Source of the DNA: Paraburkholderia acidisoli
GTDB taxonomy: Bacteria > Pseudomonadota > Gammaproteobacteria > Burkholderiales > Burkholderiaceae
Direction of reading: 5' to 3'
Length of the DNA stretch: 64,000 nucleotides
Assembly: GCF_009789675.1 (NCBI RefSeq)
Contig: NZ_CP046916.1
Span: forward strand, 372,001-436,000
Shown one piece after another: positions 49,531-58,707 of this stretch (positions are counted from its first letter, which is position 1; the number at the start of each line of letters is the position of its first letter). The translations under genes were made by a program, and so were the position numbers. The notes under the pieces were generated by a model. It was not told where the DNA came from. It saw nothing but the letters and a program-made list of their open reading frames with translations, and made no database searches.

Positions 49531-50463
49531 ATGAAAATTCATCAGCTTCGCGCACTCGTCGAAGTGGCCGCGGCGGGCACCCTCAAGGGCGCGGCGCACC
49601 GTCTGCACGTCACGCAACCCGCCGTCACCAAGGCCATTCGCGAGCTGGAGGACGAGTTCGGCGTGCGTCTGTTCGAGCGCAATCCGTGGGGCGTGGTGCC
49701 AACCGCCGAAGGCGTCGCGCTGCTGCAACGCGCGCGTACCGTGGTGCGGGAGATGGAGCGGGCCGAGGAGGATCTGGCCCATATGAAAGGGCAGCGCGAG
49801 GGGCGGCTCGTGATCGGCGTGTCGCCCATTGCCGGCACGGCGGGGCTGGCGGAGGCGTTCGTGGAGTTCCGGCAGCGCTGGCCGCAGGTCGCGATCGAAT
49901 TCGTCGAGCTGGGGCTGAACCAGTTGCGCGAGCAGTTGCGCAGTCGCGCCGTCGATCTGGCGTTCGCGGCGTTTCCCGTCAATCCGGGCGAAGACGACGT
50001 GCAGGTGAAGGCGCTGCTCTCGTTCGACGCGGTGTTCGTGACGCGCGCCAACGGGGCGTTCGCGCGCGCGACGTCGCTGGAAGCGCTGCAGGACGCGGAG
50101 TGGATTCACACCGACGTCACCGACAACTACCCCGGCTATATCCAGGCAATGTTCTCGCGCGCCGGGCTCGAGCCGCCACGGCGCGTCACGCGCTGCACGT
50201 CGTATGGGTTGTTCTACGGCCTCACGGTGCGCTCCGACGCCGTATTCGCGTGGACCCGGCATTCGCTCGAAGAGGCCGAACTGGGCCGCGCGTTCGTCGA
50301 ACTGAAGGTCGAGGCGCGGCCGCCTTCGCTCCAGCTGTATCTGTTTTCGCCGCCGGAAGCGCAACTCACGCGTCCGGCGGAATATTTCGTCGATTGCATT
50401 CTCGAGGTCACCGCGCAGCGCATGGGGCAGCCGCGCGCGAGCGGCTTCGCATCGGACCGCTGA
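49531..50463 (+). CDS. LysR-family transcriptional regulator
   Basis: The 310-residue protein begins MKIHQLRALVEVAAAGTLKGAA and continues RLHVTQPAVTKAIRELEDEFG in the HTH (about 15-45); the effector domain has RLVIGVSPIAGTAGLAEAF and IHTDVTDNYPGYI. It is a paralogue of the LysR at 54556: both share HxxQLxAL, LTQPA-type recognition helices, a WIHTD motif and similar ends. Divergent from the M20 amidohydrolase, with a perfect LysR box in between, so control of that gene is likely. The in-frame codons upstream would overlap the box. Confidence 0.9.
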   Translation: MKIHQLRALVEVAAAGTLKGAAHRLHVTQPAVTKAIRELEDEFGVRLFERNPWGVVPTAEGVALLQRARTVVREMERAEEDLAHMKGQREGRLVIGVSPIAGTAGLAEAFVEFRQRWPQVAIEFVELGLNQLREQLRSRAVDLAFAAFPVNPGEDDVQVKALLSFDAVFVTRANGAFARATSLEALQDAEWIHTDVTDNYPGYIQAMFSRAGLEPPRRVTRCTSYGLFYGLTVRSDAVFAWTRHSLEEAELGRAFVELKVEARPPSLQLYLFSPPEAQLTRPAEYFVDCILEVTAQRMGQPRASGFASDR

Positions 50464-50482
50464 GCGCGCGCGAGCCGCGCGC

Positions 50483-51589
50483 CTACGGTGCGGGTAACCG
50501 CGCAGGCAAGGGCGTGGCGAGGGCCGCCAGGCTCTGATTCATCACGTCGCGCGCCTGCGCGAGCACGCTGTGTTTCCACGCATCCGTTTCCACGTAGAAC
50601 GCCGCGCGCAGGCGCCGCTTGATCGCCGCGGCGCGGCGCTGGCCGGCCTCGGGATGCAACTGCAGCCATTGCTCGGCGCGCAGCGCGTCGAGCACCTGGC
50701 GGCCCGGCAAGGTGCCGTATTCGAGCGTGAGTCCGTTGTATTGCGCCTGCGGGCACTCGCTCATCACCGCGAGATCGAGCGTGCCGTCCACTACCGCGGA
50801 ACTCGAGTTGCCTTCTTCGCTGCACGTGACGCCGCAGCCCCACCACTGGCGGGCGCGCGCGATCGATGCCGCGTCGAGCCGGCCTTTGTAGATGCGCTCG
50901 CCCACGCCCAATGGGCCAAGGCCCGTGTGCAGGTCGATCCAGGCGATGCGGCGCGCCGCGCGCCCGTGCTCGCGCAGGATGTCGCGGATTCGCAGATGGC
51001 TCCAGGTGGGCGCGTGACCCACGTAGAACAGGCCCTCGGGGTCCACTTGCTGCCCCGCCGAGACGGCGCGCTGCAACGCGCGCCGGCCATGCCGCAGCGC
51101 ATAGCCGAGAAGGCCCGCGGTGCTCGCCACGGTTGGCGGGCAGCGTCGCGGCACGAGCAGCGTGGCGATCTGCCAGTACGCGGCGTCGCCCGCGGGCGGT
51201 GTGTCGAAGTCGCGGAAATTGCGGTTGAGGTCAACGTTCTCGTGCGTCACGCGCCGCTCCCACGAAAAGCCGTAGGGGTTGAGCGCGTGCAGATAGAGCA
51301 CCGCCAGATCGTCGCGGCGGCAGCGTTGCAGCCAGTCGGCATCGCGCAGCAGGTCGACCTGCACGCCCGAGCCGCAAAACCCTTCGATGCCATGGCAGCC
51401 GCTGCTGGTCACCAGCAGATTGGCGGCGTCGGCGCGCCCCATGCGGGCGACGTCGATGGCGAGCGCCTCGCCGTCGCGGCCGCGCAGCGGGTGCCGATGC
51501 GATTGCACGGCGAGGCCCGCCGCATCACACGCGCCGAGAAAACGCGCGCGCGCCTCGGCGTAGCTGAGCGAGAAACTGCTGATGTCCAT
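50483..51589 (-). CDS. DUF2817 family protein (M14-like carboxypeptidase fold)
   Basis: The 368-residue protein matches DUF2817: VTSSGCHGIEGFCGSGVQ, NPYGFSWERRVTHENVDLNRNF, AWIDLHTGLGPLG and LTLEYGTLPGRQVL. The HGxEG, LNRN, DLHTG and EYGT motifs line up with the zinc ligands (His, Glu, His) and catalytic Glu of M14 carboxypeptidases and M14-like deacylases, so a zinc peptidase or acyl-amidase is expected, though no member's substrate is known to me. Cytoplasmic. It ends 20 bp from the convergent LysR gene and is 12 bp from the CapA-family gene on the same strand. Confidence 0.84.
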   Translation of the reverse strand: MDISSFSLSYAEARARFLGACDAAGLAVQSHRHPLRGRDGEALAIDVARMGRADAANLLVTSSGCHGIEGFCGSGVQVDLLRDADWLQRCRRDDLAVLYLHALNPYGFSWERRVTHENVDLNRNFRDFDTPPAGDAAYWQIATLLVPRRCPPTVASTAGLLGYALRHGRRALQRAVSAGQQVDPEGLFYVGHAPTWSHLRIRDILREHGRAARRIAWIDLHTGLGPLGVGERIYKGRLDAASIARARQWWGCGVTCSEEGNSSSAVVDGTLDLAVMSECPQAQYNGLTLEYGTLPGRQVLDALRAEQWLQLHPEAGQRRAAAIKRRLRAAFYVETDAWKHSVLAQARDVMNQSLAALATPLPARLPAP

Positions 51590-51600
51590 GGTCGCGCGCC

Positions 51601-53076
51601 TCAGTCGGCCAGACACACGCGGCCGACGCTGCTCACGCGCTCGCCGAACGTCACCGTCTCGATCTCGATCCGCGTGCCGAACTCACTCGACAGGGCTTGC
51701 AGGCGTTCGAGAATGCGGCGCGCCTGAGCGCCGTTCTCCTCGGTATCGAAGGCGAGGCGCGGAATGCCGCGTTCGGCGTCGCGGCCGGCAAAGCCCAGCT
51801 CGATCGGATGCAGCAGCAGTGCCTCGAGCCGTCCGTGCGCGCCGAACCGGCATTCGGCGACCACGCTCTCGAACCAGATCGGCTCCGAGAAAATCCCGAC
51901 CACGCGTTTCCACTCGAGGAATTCCGCGGGCGTGCTCACGTTGGGCTGCGTGATGCCCTTCGGCCCGACCATGGCTTCCGCGGCCATCCATTCGCGTTCC
52001 TCCCACTCGTCGCGCGGCACGATCTGCTGGGTGTTGTCCATGAAGCAGAAGTTGCCGAGCGAATAGAGCAGCGGTTTGCCCCGGTAGATTTCGATGCCGC
52101 GCAACTGGTGCGGCCCGTGACCGCAGAGCATGTCGGCGCCGCCATCGACGAGCTTGCGCGCGAGCGCGGGCAGATAGCCGGGGACTTCGGTCGTGAAGTT
52201 GTCGGGCTCGTGGGTGTGCTGGGCGACGATGGCGAAGTCGCTGGTCTGCTTCGCCTGGCGCAGGTTGCGCTCGATCGCGCCCAGATCGCGCGGATCGCAT
52301 TCGTGCACGATGCGCAGCGAACCGGGCCGCGCTTCGGGATCGACGCGATAGTGCAGCGCCATGCCCAGATGCACGCTGTGCTGGCCGTACAGCGCCCGCA
52401 ACAGAAAGTGATCCTGAAACGCTTCCTGATCGTTGAGCCGCTTGAGCACGGCGAAGTCGTCCGCGCTGACGAGCCGGTGCGCGGTCGTGCGCAGCGGGTT
52501 CAACCCGGGCCGAGGCGGGACCGCGCCGAGCCCGTCGTTGGCGGGCGCGTTGCCTTCGAAGGTCGTGGCGTGGGACAGCAGCGCCACGCGGGCCTTTGCC
52601 GTGTTCAGGAACGCGGGCGCGCGCGCTGCCGCGAGACTCGCGCCGGTGCCCGCATGAGCGATGCCGGCGGCGTCGAGCAGGTCGTCGGTCATCGCCATGC
52701 CGGCCGCGCCCCAGTCCAGCGCGTGATTGTTCGCGCGCGCCATCAGGTTGAAGCCGAGCGCGGCGAGATCGGCGGGGCACTCGGGATCGCTCGTGAGCCA
52801 GGCGAAGCCGGACTGTGCCTCGGGGTGGCCGTCGAAACGCCGCAGGTCGATTGCCGAGCCTTCGTAGTTGCCGACCACGACATCGCCGCGCGAGAGGATC
52901 GCGAGCAACTCCGGCGAGCGGCGCGCGAGTTTGGCGCGGATCGCGTGCGTAATGATGATGTCGCCGACGGCGATCACGGTGAAGCCGCTTTCCACGTCGG
53001 CGTCGCGCCAGTTGGCCTGGAGTTCGAGCGAGGCGGGGCGTTGCGAGGGCGCCTTGATGCGTTGGTGCTGGGTCAT
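51601..53076 (-). CDS. CapA/PgsA-family protein (poly-gamma-glutamate enzyme-like)
   Basis: The 491-residue protein has the CapA metallophosphatase-like fold: FTVIAVGDIIITHAI, VVVGNYEGSAID, ARANNHALDWGAAGM, QHTHEPDN and MLCGHGPHQLRGIEIYRGKPLLYSLGNF (last motif given as GHGPHQLRGIEIYRGKP). CapA/PgsA proteins act in poly-gamma-glutamate synthesis or release, but this one has no signal peptide or membrane anchor, so a cytoplasmic hydrolase is more likely. The reading frame continues past ATG 53076 into the MFS gene in another phase, which is not coding. Co-directional with DUF2817 and MFS genes. Confidence 0.84.
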   Translation of the reverse strand: MTQHQRIKAPSQRPASLELQANWRDADVESGFTVIAVGDIIITHAIRAKLARRSPELLAILSRGDVVVGNYEGSAIDLRRFDGHPEAQSGFAWLTSDPECPADLAALGFNLMARANNHALDWGAAGMAMTDDLLDAAGIAHAGTGASLAAARAPAFLNTAKARVALLSHATTFEGNAPANDGLGAVPPRPGLNPLRTTAHRLVSADDFAVLKRLNDQEAFQDHFLLRALYGQHSVHLGMALHYRVDPEARPGSLRIVHECDPRDLGAIERNLRQAKQTSDFAIVAQHTHEPDNFTTEVPGYLPALARKLVDGGADMLCGHGPHQLRGIEIYRGKPLLYSLGNFCFMDNTQQIVPRDEWEEREWMAAEAMVGPKGITQPNVSTPAEFLEWKRVVGIFSEPIWFESVVAECRFGAHGRLEALLLHPIELGFAGRDAERGIPRLAFDTEENGAQARRILERLQALSSEFGTRIEIETVTFGERVSSVGRVCLAD

Positions 53077-53093
53077 GGTGGGAGTGTGCGCGG

Positions 53094-54365
53094 TCAGCGC
53101 GGTTGGAGTTCGGAAGGGAGAAGTTGCGAGCGCGTGCGTTCGGGATCGATCCACGCGAGGCCGAGCAGGCCGCTCAGCACGAGCGCGAGACCGAACGCGC
53201 CGATCACGAGCTCGAAGCCCGGCGCGATGCGGCCGCCCAGATGCTCGACGGCGCGTCCGACCAGCAGCGGCGCGAGCATGCCCGCGCTCGTCATCACGCC
53301 GATATGAATCGCGAGCAGGCTGCCGCGCTGGCGGACCGGCGCGACAAACGCGACGATGCTGTTCGCGAAGGCCGGCAGCAGATTGACGAGCACGCTGCCG
53401 GCAAGAAAGAGCGCGAGCGTGCCGGTGCGCCCGGGCGCGGCGAAGCCGAGTGCGGCCATCGCGAGGCCGCCGGCGAGGCAGGCCAGCATGGGCGGCGCCA
53501 CCAGCGCGCGGCGCACGCTCGCGCCGCGTGCGAGCGCGCGCTGCGAGAGTGTCGAGACCGCGAGATTGAGGACGATCACGCCGAGCGTGGCCGCCATGAC
53601 CACGTAACCCGACTGAAGCGGCGCGAGCCCGAGGCCGCGTTGCAGGTAGACCGGCACCCAGCTGTAGATCAGGGCCGTGGGCAGGTAACTGCAGAAGCCC
53701 GCGAGCGTGACCAGCACGAAGCTGCGATTGAGCAGCAGGCGGCGGTAGGAGACGGCGGCGCTGGCGGGGCTTTGCGCCGCGTCGTCGTGCGCGCCCTCGC
53801 GGCCGAACGCCGTCCACGCGAGCAGCCACGCGAGGCTCACGGCGGCCAGTAGCCCGTACGCGAAGCGCCAGCCGGCGCGCTGGATCACGAGCGGGAGCAT
53901 CAGCGCGCCGGCCACGGCGCCGAGCATGATCGCCACCTGAATCAGCGCGGCCGGGACCACGCGTTCGCGCGGCGCGTACCACTTGAAGCACGCGTGCTGC
54001 GTGACGGCCGTGCCCGGACCGCAACCGGCGCCCAGCAGCATGCGGCTGCCAACCAGCATGGCGAAGCCGCTGCCGCGCGCGGTGAGCACCTGGGCGAGCA
54101 TCCAGACCAGCGACATCGCCGTGAGGATGTGGCGGGCGGGCCAGCGGTTGGCCGCGAAACCCACCAGCAATCCGGACACCGAATAGAGCACGAAGAACGC
54201 GCTGCCGATCGAGCCGAATTGCGCGGGCGTGAGCTTGAGTTCGTCGATGATCTGCGGCCCGGCGAAGGCGAAGACCGATTTGTCGAGCACGGCGATGACC
54301 ATCACGGTCATCAGCAGCGCGACCACCACGCGGCGGCGGCCGCCGCTGGAAAGAGCATCTGGCAT
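53094..54365 (-). CDS. MFS transporter
   Basis: The 423-residue, 12-segment protein begins MPDALSSGGRRRVVVALLMTVM and has SVSGLLVGFAANRWPARHIL in loop 2-3 in place of the standard GxLaDRxGRR. CGPGTAVTQHACFKWYAPRERV in segment 5 (shown from residue about 128) is a variant of the exporter/anion symporter motif. It is the first gene of the MFS-CapA-DUF2817 run, divergent from the LysR gene at 54556, whose palindromes lie between. It probably imports the substrate on which the two downstream hydrolases act. Confidence 0.84.
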   Translation of the reverse strand: MPDALSSGGRRRVVVALLMTVMVIAVLDKSVFAFAGPQIIDELKLTPAQFGSIGSAFFVLYSVSGLLVGFAANRWPARHILTAMSLVWMLAQVLTARGSGFAMLVGSRMLLGAGCGPGTAVTQHACFKWYAPRERVVPAALIQVAIMLGAVAGALMLPLVIQRAGWRFAYGLLAAVSLAWLLAWTAFGREGAHDDAAQSPASAAVSYRRLLLNRSFVLVTLAGFCSYLPTALIYSWVPVYLQRGLGLAPLQSGYVVMAATLGVIVLNLAVSTLSQRALARGASVRRALVAPPMLACLAGGLAMAALGFAAPGRTGTLALFLAGSVLVNLLPAFANSIVAFVAPVRQRGSLLAIHIGVMTSAGMLAPLLVGRAVEHLGGRIAPGFELVIGAFGLALVLSGLLGLAWIDPERTRSQLLPSELQPR

Positions 54366-54495
54366 GGGCGATGAGGCGCGGCGTTGCGGCGCGCGCGGGA
54401 AAGAGGAATCGGGACGGCCAACGTGCGCACTGCGGCTTGCGCGGCGGCGTGCGGGGCCGCGTTCGCCGGCAACGAACTCTGCGGGAGCCACTAAA

Positions 54496-54542
54496 AAGCA
54501 ACAATCAAAAATTGCTTATACTGATAACCAACGTTTATCAGT
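54496..54542. promoter_or_regulatory. Two adjacent LysR-type palindromes
   Basis: AAGCAA-N10-TTGCTT (54496-54517) and ACTGATAA-N7-TTATCAGT (54520-54542) are both perfect inverted repeats about 25 bp apart centre to centre, the typical spacing of recognition and activation sites of a LysR regulator. They lie 13 bp upstream of the LysR TTG start and 130 bp from the divergent MFS start. Confidence 0.7.
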
Positions 54543-54555
54543 CGAGGCGGCAGGC

Positions 54556-55461
54556 TTGAAGCATCATCAACTCGTTGCGCTGGTCGCCGTGGCGGACCAG
54601 GGCAGCTTTCACGGCGCGGCGCGCGCGCTGCATCTCACGCAGCCCGCCATCACCAAGGCCATCAAGGATCTCGAAGCGGAGCTGGGCATTTTGCTGGTGA
54701 CCCGCCAGGCGCGAGGCGTGGTGCTGACCGACGAAGGGCAGACCCTGCTGGCGCGTGCGCGCCTGATCGTGCGCGAGGTGCGCCGGGCCCAGGAGGATAT
54801 CGACCAGCTCAAGGGGCGCCGCGCGGGCGAGCTCGCGATCGGCGTGACGCCGCTGGCGGGCCTGACCATCGTGCCGCGCGCGTTCGCGCGGTTTCGTCAG
54901 GCATGGCCCGAGGTGCAGGTGGATTTCATCGAATACACCTCGGACCAGTTGTTCGCGCAACTGCGCAGCGGCGCGCTCGATTTCGCCGTGGGCGCCGCCA
55001 CCGCGAGCGCGGTGGGGACGCCCGTGCGGCACGAAGCGTTGTTTTCGCTGCCCACGTCGCTGGCCGTTCAGCGCGACAGTCCGTTGGCGCGCGCGAAGTC
55101 GCTGGCGGAGTTGCATCATGCCGAGTGGATCCACACCGATCTGACCGAGCGGTTTCCCGGTTTTCTCGCGGAGCTGTTCGCACGCGAAGGTCTCGCGCCG
55201 CCGGCGCGCGTGACGCGTTGTACCTCGCAGGCGCTGTTTCATAGCCTCGCCATGGCCAACGACGTGGTGTTTTTCTGGTCGCTGTTCGCCATCGGCATGC
55301 CGGAGTTGCGCCAGCGGTTCACGGCGCTGCCCCTCGCCGCCGATTTGCCGCGCCTGAACATGAGCCTGCTCGTGCGCGAAGACAGTTTGCTGACGCGCGC
55401 GGCCGCCTATTTCATACGCTGCATTCGCGAAGTCGCGCAAAGTGAATGGACGGCGCTTTAA
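54556..55461 (+). CDS. LysR-family transcriptional regulator
   Basis: The 301-residue protein reads LKHHQLVALVAVADQGSFHGAA then LTQPAITKAIKDLEAELG (HTH about 14-48) and an effector domain with AIGVTPLAGLTIVPRAF and WIHTDLTERFPGF. The start is a TTG at 54556: LKHHQLVAL aligns with the LysR N terminus and GAGG (54544-54547) is correctly spaced; upstream in-frame ATGs belong to the palindromic promoter or the MFS gene. It is a paralogue of the LysR at 49531. It likely controls the MFS-CapA-DUF2817 run. Confidence 0.9.
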   Translation: MKHHQLVALVAVADQGSFHGAARALHLTQPAITKAIKDLEAELGILLVTRQARGVVLTDEGQTLLARARLIVREVRRAQEDIDQLKGRRAGELAIGVTPLAGLTIVPRAFARFRQAWPEVQVDFIEYTSDQLFAQLRSGALDFAVGAATASAVGTPVRHEALFSLPTSLAVQRDSPLARAKSLAELHHAEWIHTDLTERFPGFLAELFAREGLAPPARVTRCTSQALFHSLAMANDVVFFWSLFAIGMPELRQRFTALPLAADLPRLNMSLLVREDSLLTRAAAYFIRCIREVAQSEWTAL

Positions 55462-55677
55462 AGGCGATTGAGTTAATGGTCTGCTAACGCTTGGTCAAAT
55501 TTCGAATACATTGAACGCGATCGTTCAATAAACTCATTTCATTTTTATTATTCTGAAATTACTTTTTTATAACCCGCATTTGAGAATGGAGGAATATCGT
55601 ATTTGCATTTGAAACGGTATTTCCGCTTCGTAAGTTTTGTATAGACTGAGGATTCAATCGATTTATCGGGAGCATTC
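55462..55677. promoter_or_regulatory. AT-rich region upstream of the autotransporter
   Basis: These 216 bases are markedly AT-rich for this genome. They contain the inverted repeat TTGAACG-CGAT-CGTTCAA (55511-55528) and a run of T/A tracts, and must hold the autotransporter promoter; TATAGA at 55636-55641 is a possible -10 element without a good -35. No gene is present. Confidence 0.5.
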
Positions 55678-58600
55678 ATGGTCCTGCATAACGTTGAATT
55701 GTCAGAAAACCTGTCAAGCCGGCTGCATCGCGTTCCGGTCATTATCCCCTTCAGGCTGGCGAGCGGAATGTTTCTTGTCCTCGCCGCGGCCGGCATTATT
55801 CCGGCAGCGCAGGCCGCCAATTGCGTATCGAATCAATCCGAATATAGCAATAGCAGTGGTGCGTGTTCGATTCCGCCTGGCACGACCGGCATTGCCCGTA
55901 TTACCGCCACCAATGGCGGCGCCATCGAAGCGAATGGCGATGCGGTACTCGTGCCTTATGGCGTTGCGGTGACGGCGGAAAATGGCGGAAGCGTGGTATT
56001 CGGTATCGATCCTTCGGCCGGTGCGTCGACACTCGGCGAATTGTATGCGGGCTCCGGCGGCATTACCGGTTTGTTCGCGAGCGGCGCGGGCAGCCAGATC
56101 GTTGCGAGCGGGCTCGCCATCCGTCTTCCCGCGAGCGGCATCACGGTGGCGCTCGCGCAAAATGGCGGCCAGATCACCTTGAACGAGGGCTCGACGATCA
56201 CCATCGAATCGGGCGGCGGGAGCCGGGCGCTCGTGGCGGACGGCGCGGGCAGCAAGATCAGCGCCGACGGCCTGACGCTCACGGGACAGACGGGCGGCGG
56301 CGACGTGGCGGTCTACAGCACCGCTGGCGGCGATATCGATCTGACCGGCAGCACGGTCTCGCTCACCACGCAGGGCGGCGGTATTGCCGCGTTGCGCGCC
56401 GATCAGGGCAGCACGATGACGGCGACGGACACGGCCGTGACGGTGTCGGGCACGGGCGGCAACGTGGTCGGCGTGAATGCGAGCGGCGCGAGCACGATCA
56501 CGCTCGACGGCGGCTCGATCGACGTGAGCGGCGCGGGCGGCTCGACGGCGCTGCTGGTGCAGGGCACGGGCACGAGCGTGACCACGTCCGGAACCACCGT
56601 GGACGTGCAGGCCGCGAATTCGTCGGCGGCCAACCTGCAGGACGGCGGGAGCTTGTCGATCGAAGGCGGAAGCGTCAATGCCACGGGCGAAGGCAGCGTG
56701 GGCTTTCTCGTCAACGGCGCGTCGGGCTTCACCAACGCGATCGCGCTCTCGGGCACGACCGTGACCTCCACGGGCGCCTCGTTCAACGTGCAGGGCGCGA
56801 ACGCCGACATCGACATCGCCGACTCCACCGTCGTGCAGAACAACGGCGTGTTTCTCGCCACCCAGGGCGCGGCCACGACGCAGTTCAACGCGAGCCACGC
56901 CACCTTGAGCGGCGCGATCACGACGGCGAACGACAGCGTCGCCAATGTCGCGCTGAGCAACGGCACGCTCTGGACGGTGACCGGCAACTCGAACGCGACG
57001 AGTCTCGCGAACGAGGCGAGCACGATACGGTTCGCGGCGCCGAGCGGCGACGCGGCGCAACTCTCGAGCTACAAGACGATCACCGTGGGCCGGTATGCGA
57101 GTTCGGGCGGCACGCTCGAAATCAACACGTATCTGGGCACGGACGGCTCGCCGTCCGACCGCTTGATCATCAACGGCGGCGCGGCCTCGGGCACGACGTT
57201 TCTGGTCGTCCACAACACGACGGGCCCCGGCGCGAGCACGCAGGGCAACGGCATCGAGGTCGAAGAGTCGATCAACGGCGGCACCACGGATGCCCACTCG
57301 TTCCAGCTGGCCGGCGAGGCGCGCGCCGGGGCGTTCGACTACGACCTGTTTCGCGGCGGCACGAGCGCGGGCACGGCGAACGACTGGTTCCTGCGCTCCG
57401 ATTTCACCGTCGCACCGCCGCCCACGGGCGGTGGCGGCGAGGGCGGTGGCGGCACGACCGGCGGAGGCGGTGGCGGTGGCGGCTCGGTCGGTGGCGGTAA
57501 CGGCGGTGGTGGCGGTGGCGGGACCACGGGCGGTGGCGGTGGAGGCACCACCGGCGGCGGAGGAGGCACGACAGGCGGCGGAGGAGGAACAACGGGCGGT
57601 GGCGGAGGCACAACCGGCGGCGGTGGCGGCACGGGCCCGGCGGTGGTGCCTCCCATCGTCTCGCCGGACATCAATGTCGATCCGCCCACTGAGCCGCTCG
57701 CGCCGGGCACCTATCCGATCATCGGGCCCGAACTCGCCACCTACGGCGTCGTGCAACCGGTCGCGCGCCAGATGGGCACGACGATGCTCGGCACGCTGCA
57801 CGAGCGGATCGGCGACACGCTCATCGACGAGCCGGACGCGGGTTCCGGCTCCGGCTGGGGCCGCTCGGCATGGGGCCGCTTTTTCGGTCAACAGATCGAC
57901 AATCGCTACCGGAGCTTTGCCGATCCTTCCGCGAGCGGGCGCCTGCTGGGCCTGCAGGCCGGTCTCGACCTCTGGCACGGCAGTCTCGTTCCGGGTCAGC
58001 ACGATACGGCAGGCGTGTACTTCGCCTATGCCAACAGCAACGTGGACGTGGACGGCCTCGTGACCGACCTCGACGCGCTGTCCTACCTCAACCAGCACAC
58101 CGGCAAGGTGGATCTGGACGCCTACGCCGGCGGCCTCTACTGGACGCACTACGGTCAGCAAGGCTGGTATCTGGACGCGGTACTGCAAGGCACCTACTAC
58201 AGCGGCGATGCCACGACCGCGAATGCCCGGCTGCCCGTGAACGGCGGCGGCTTCGCGTCGTCGCTGGAGGCGGGCTATCCGTTTCCGATCGGCAACCGCT
58301 TCGTGCTCGAACCGCAAATGCAGGTCATCTGGCAATACGTGAGTTTCAGCGACGAGAACGACGGGCTCGGCCCCGTGGCGCTGGGCTCGTCGAGCGGCAC
58401 GACCGGGCGCATCGGCGTGCGGGGCCGCTGGACGCTGGACGGCAAGAACGGCCAGATCTGGCAGCCCTACGGCCGCGTGAATCTGTGGCACGACTGGGGC
58501 GGGGAATCGAGCACGGCGTTCGGCGCGGACCCCGTGCCGCTGCTCTCGCAGGCCACGCGGCTAGAGTTCGCCGCGGGGGTGACGACCCGCATCGACCAAC

Positions 58601-58707
58601 GCTTCAGCGCGTACCTGCAAGCGGGTTATCAGTTCGCGGTGGGCGGCACCGAAGGCGGCCGCCGGCAAAGCGTGCAGGGCGATATCGGCTTGCGATATCG
58701 CTGGTAG
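55678..58707 (+). CDS. Autotransporter (type V secretion) with beta-helix passenger
   Basis: The 1009-residue protein has an extended signal peptide (about residues 1-42, ending AAQAAN), a passenger (about 43-580) of short Gly/Ser/Thr-rich repeats such as GGSIDVSGAGGST and GGSVNATGEGS that suggest a right-handed beta-helix, a polyglycine linker (about 581-655), a PP-rich hinge, and a pertactin-type beta-barrel (about 722-1009) ending LRYRW. GGGAG precedes ATG 55678. It should display or release the passenger at the cell surface, as adhesins do; two Cys near the N terminus (NC and GAC) could pair. The upstream AT-rich DNA hints at separate acquisition. Confidence 0.92.
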   Translation: MVLHNVELSENLSSRLHRVPVIIPFRLASGMFLVLAAAGIIPAAQAANCVSNQSEYSNSSGACSIPPGTTGIARITATNGGAIEANGDAVLVPYGVAVTAENGGSVVFGIDPSAGASTLGELYAGSGGITGLFASGAGSQIVASGLAIRLPASGITVALAQNGGQITLNEGSTITIESGGGSRALVADGAGSKISADGLTLTGQTGGGDVAVYSTAGGDIDLTGSTVSLTTQGGGIAALRADQGSTMTATDTAVTVSGTGGNVVGVNASGASTITLDGGSIDVSGAGGSTALLVQGTGTSVTTSGTTVDVQAANSSAANLQDGGSLSIEGGSVNATGEGSVGFLVNGASGFTNAIALSGTTVTSTGASFNVQGANADIDIADSTVVQNNGVFLATQGAATTQFNASHATLSGAITTANDSVANVALSNGTLWTVTGNSNATSLANEASTIRFAAPSGDAAQLSSYKTITVGRYASSGGTLEINTYLGTDGSPSDRLIINGGAASGTTFLVVHNTTGPGASTQGNGIEVEESINGGTTDAHSFQLAGEARAGAFDYDLFRGGTSAGTANDWFLRSDFTVAPPPTGGGGEGGGGTTGGGGGGGGSVGGGNGGGGGGGTTGGGGGGTTGGGGGTTGGGGGTTGGGGGTTGGGGGTGPAVVPPIVSPDINVDPPTEPLAPGTYPIIGPELATYGVVQPVARQMGTTMLGTLHERIGDTLIDEPDAGSGSGWGRSAWGRFFGQQIDNRYRSFADPSASGRLLGLQAGLDLWHGSLVPGQHDTAGVYFAYANSNVDVDGLVTDLDALSYLNQHTGKVDLDAYAGGLYWTHYGQQGWYLDAVLQGTYYSGDATTANARLPVNGGGFASSLEAGYPFPIGNRFVLEPQMQVIWQYVSFSDENDGLGPVALGSSSGTTGRIGVRGRWTLDGKNGQIWQPYGRVNLWHDWGGESSTAFGADPVPLLSQATRLEFAAGVTTRIDQRFSAYLQAGYQFAVGGTEGGRRQSVQGDIGLRYRW
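57420..57642 (+). repeat. Polyglycine / TTGGGGG coding repeat in the autotransporter linker
   Basis: Codons for Gly runs broken by Thr-Thr pairs make units of about 21 bp (TTGGGGG) repeated about five times after more irregular Gly stretches. Third-codon positions differ between units, so the array is not a recent duplication. It encodes a flexible spacer between passenger and barrel. Confidence 0.8.

Noticed and set aside
51601..54504. A single 967-codon minus-strand frame covering the CapA and MFS region
   Set aside because: Only the CapA part (51601-53076) has family motifs. The rest is an Arg/Ala-rich shadow of the MFS gene, which codes in another frame.
57420..57642. A CRISPR array or minisatellite mobile element
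   Set aside because: The repeats are coding TTGGGGG units without spacers and keep the frame of the autotransporter.
55714..58491. A 925-codon minus-strand frame opposite the autotransporter
   Set aside because: It mirrors the repetitive passenger and has no recognisable motif or ribosome site.
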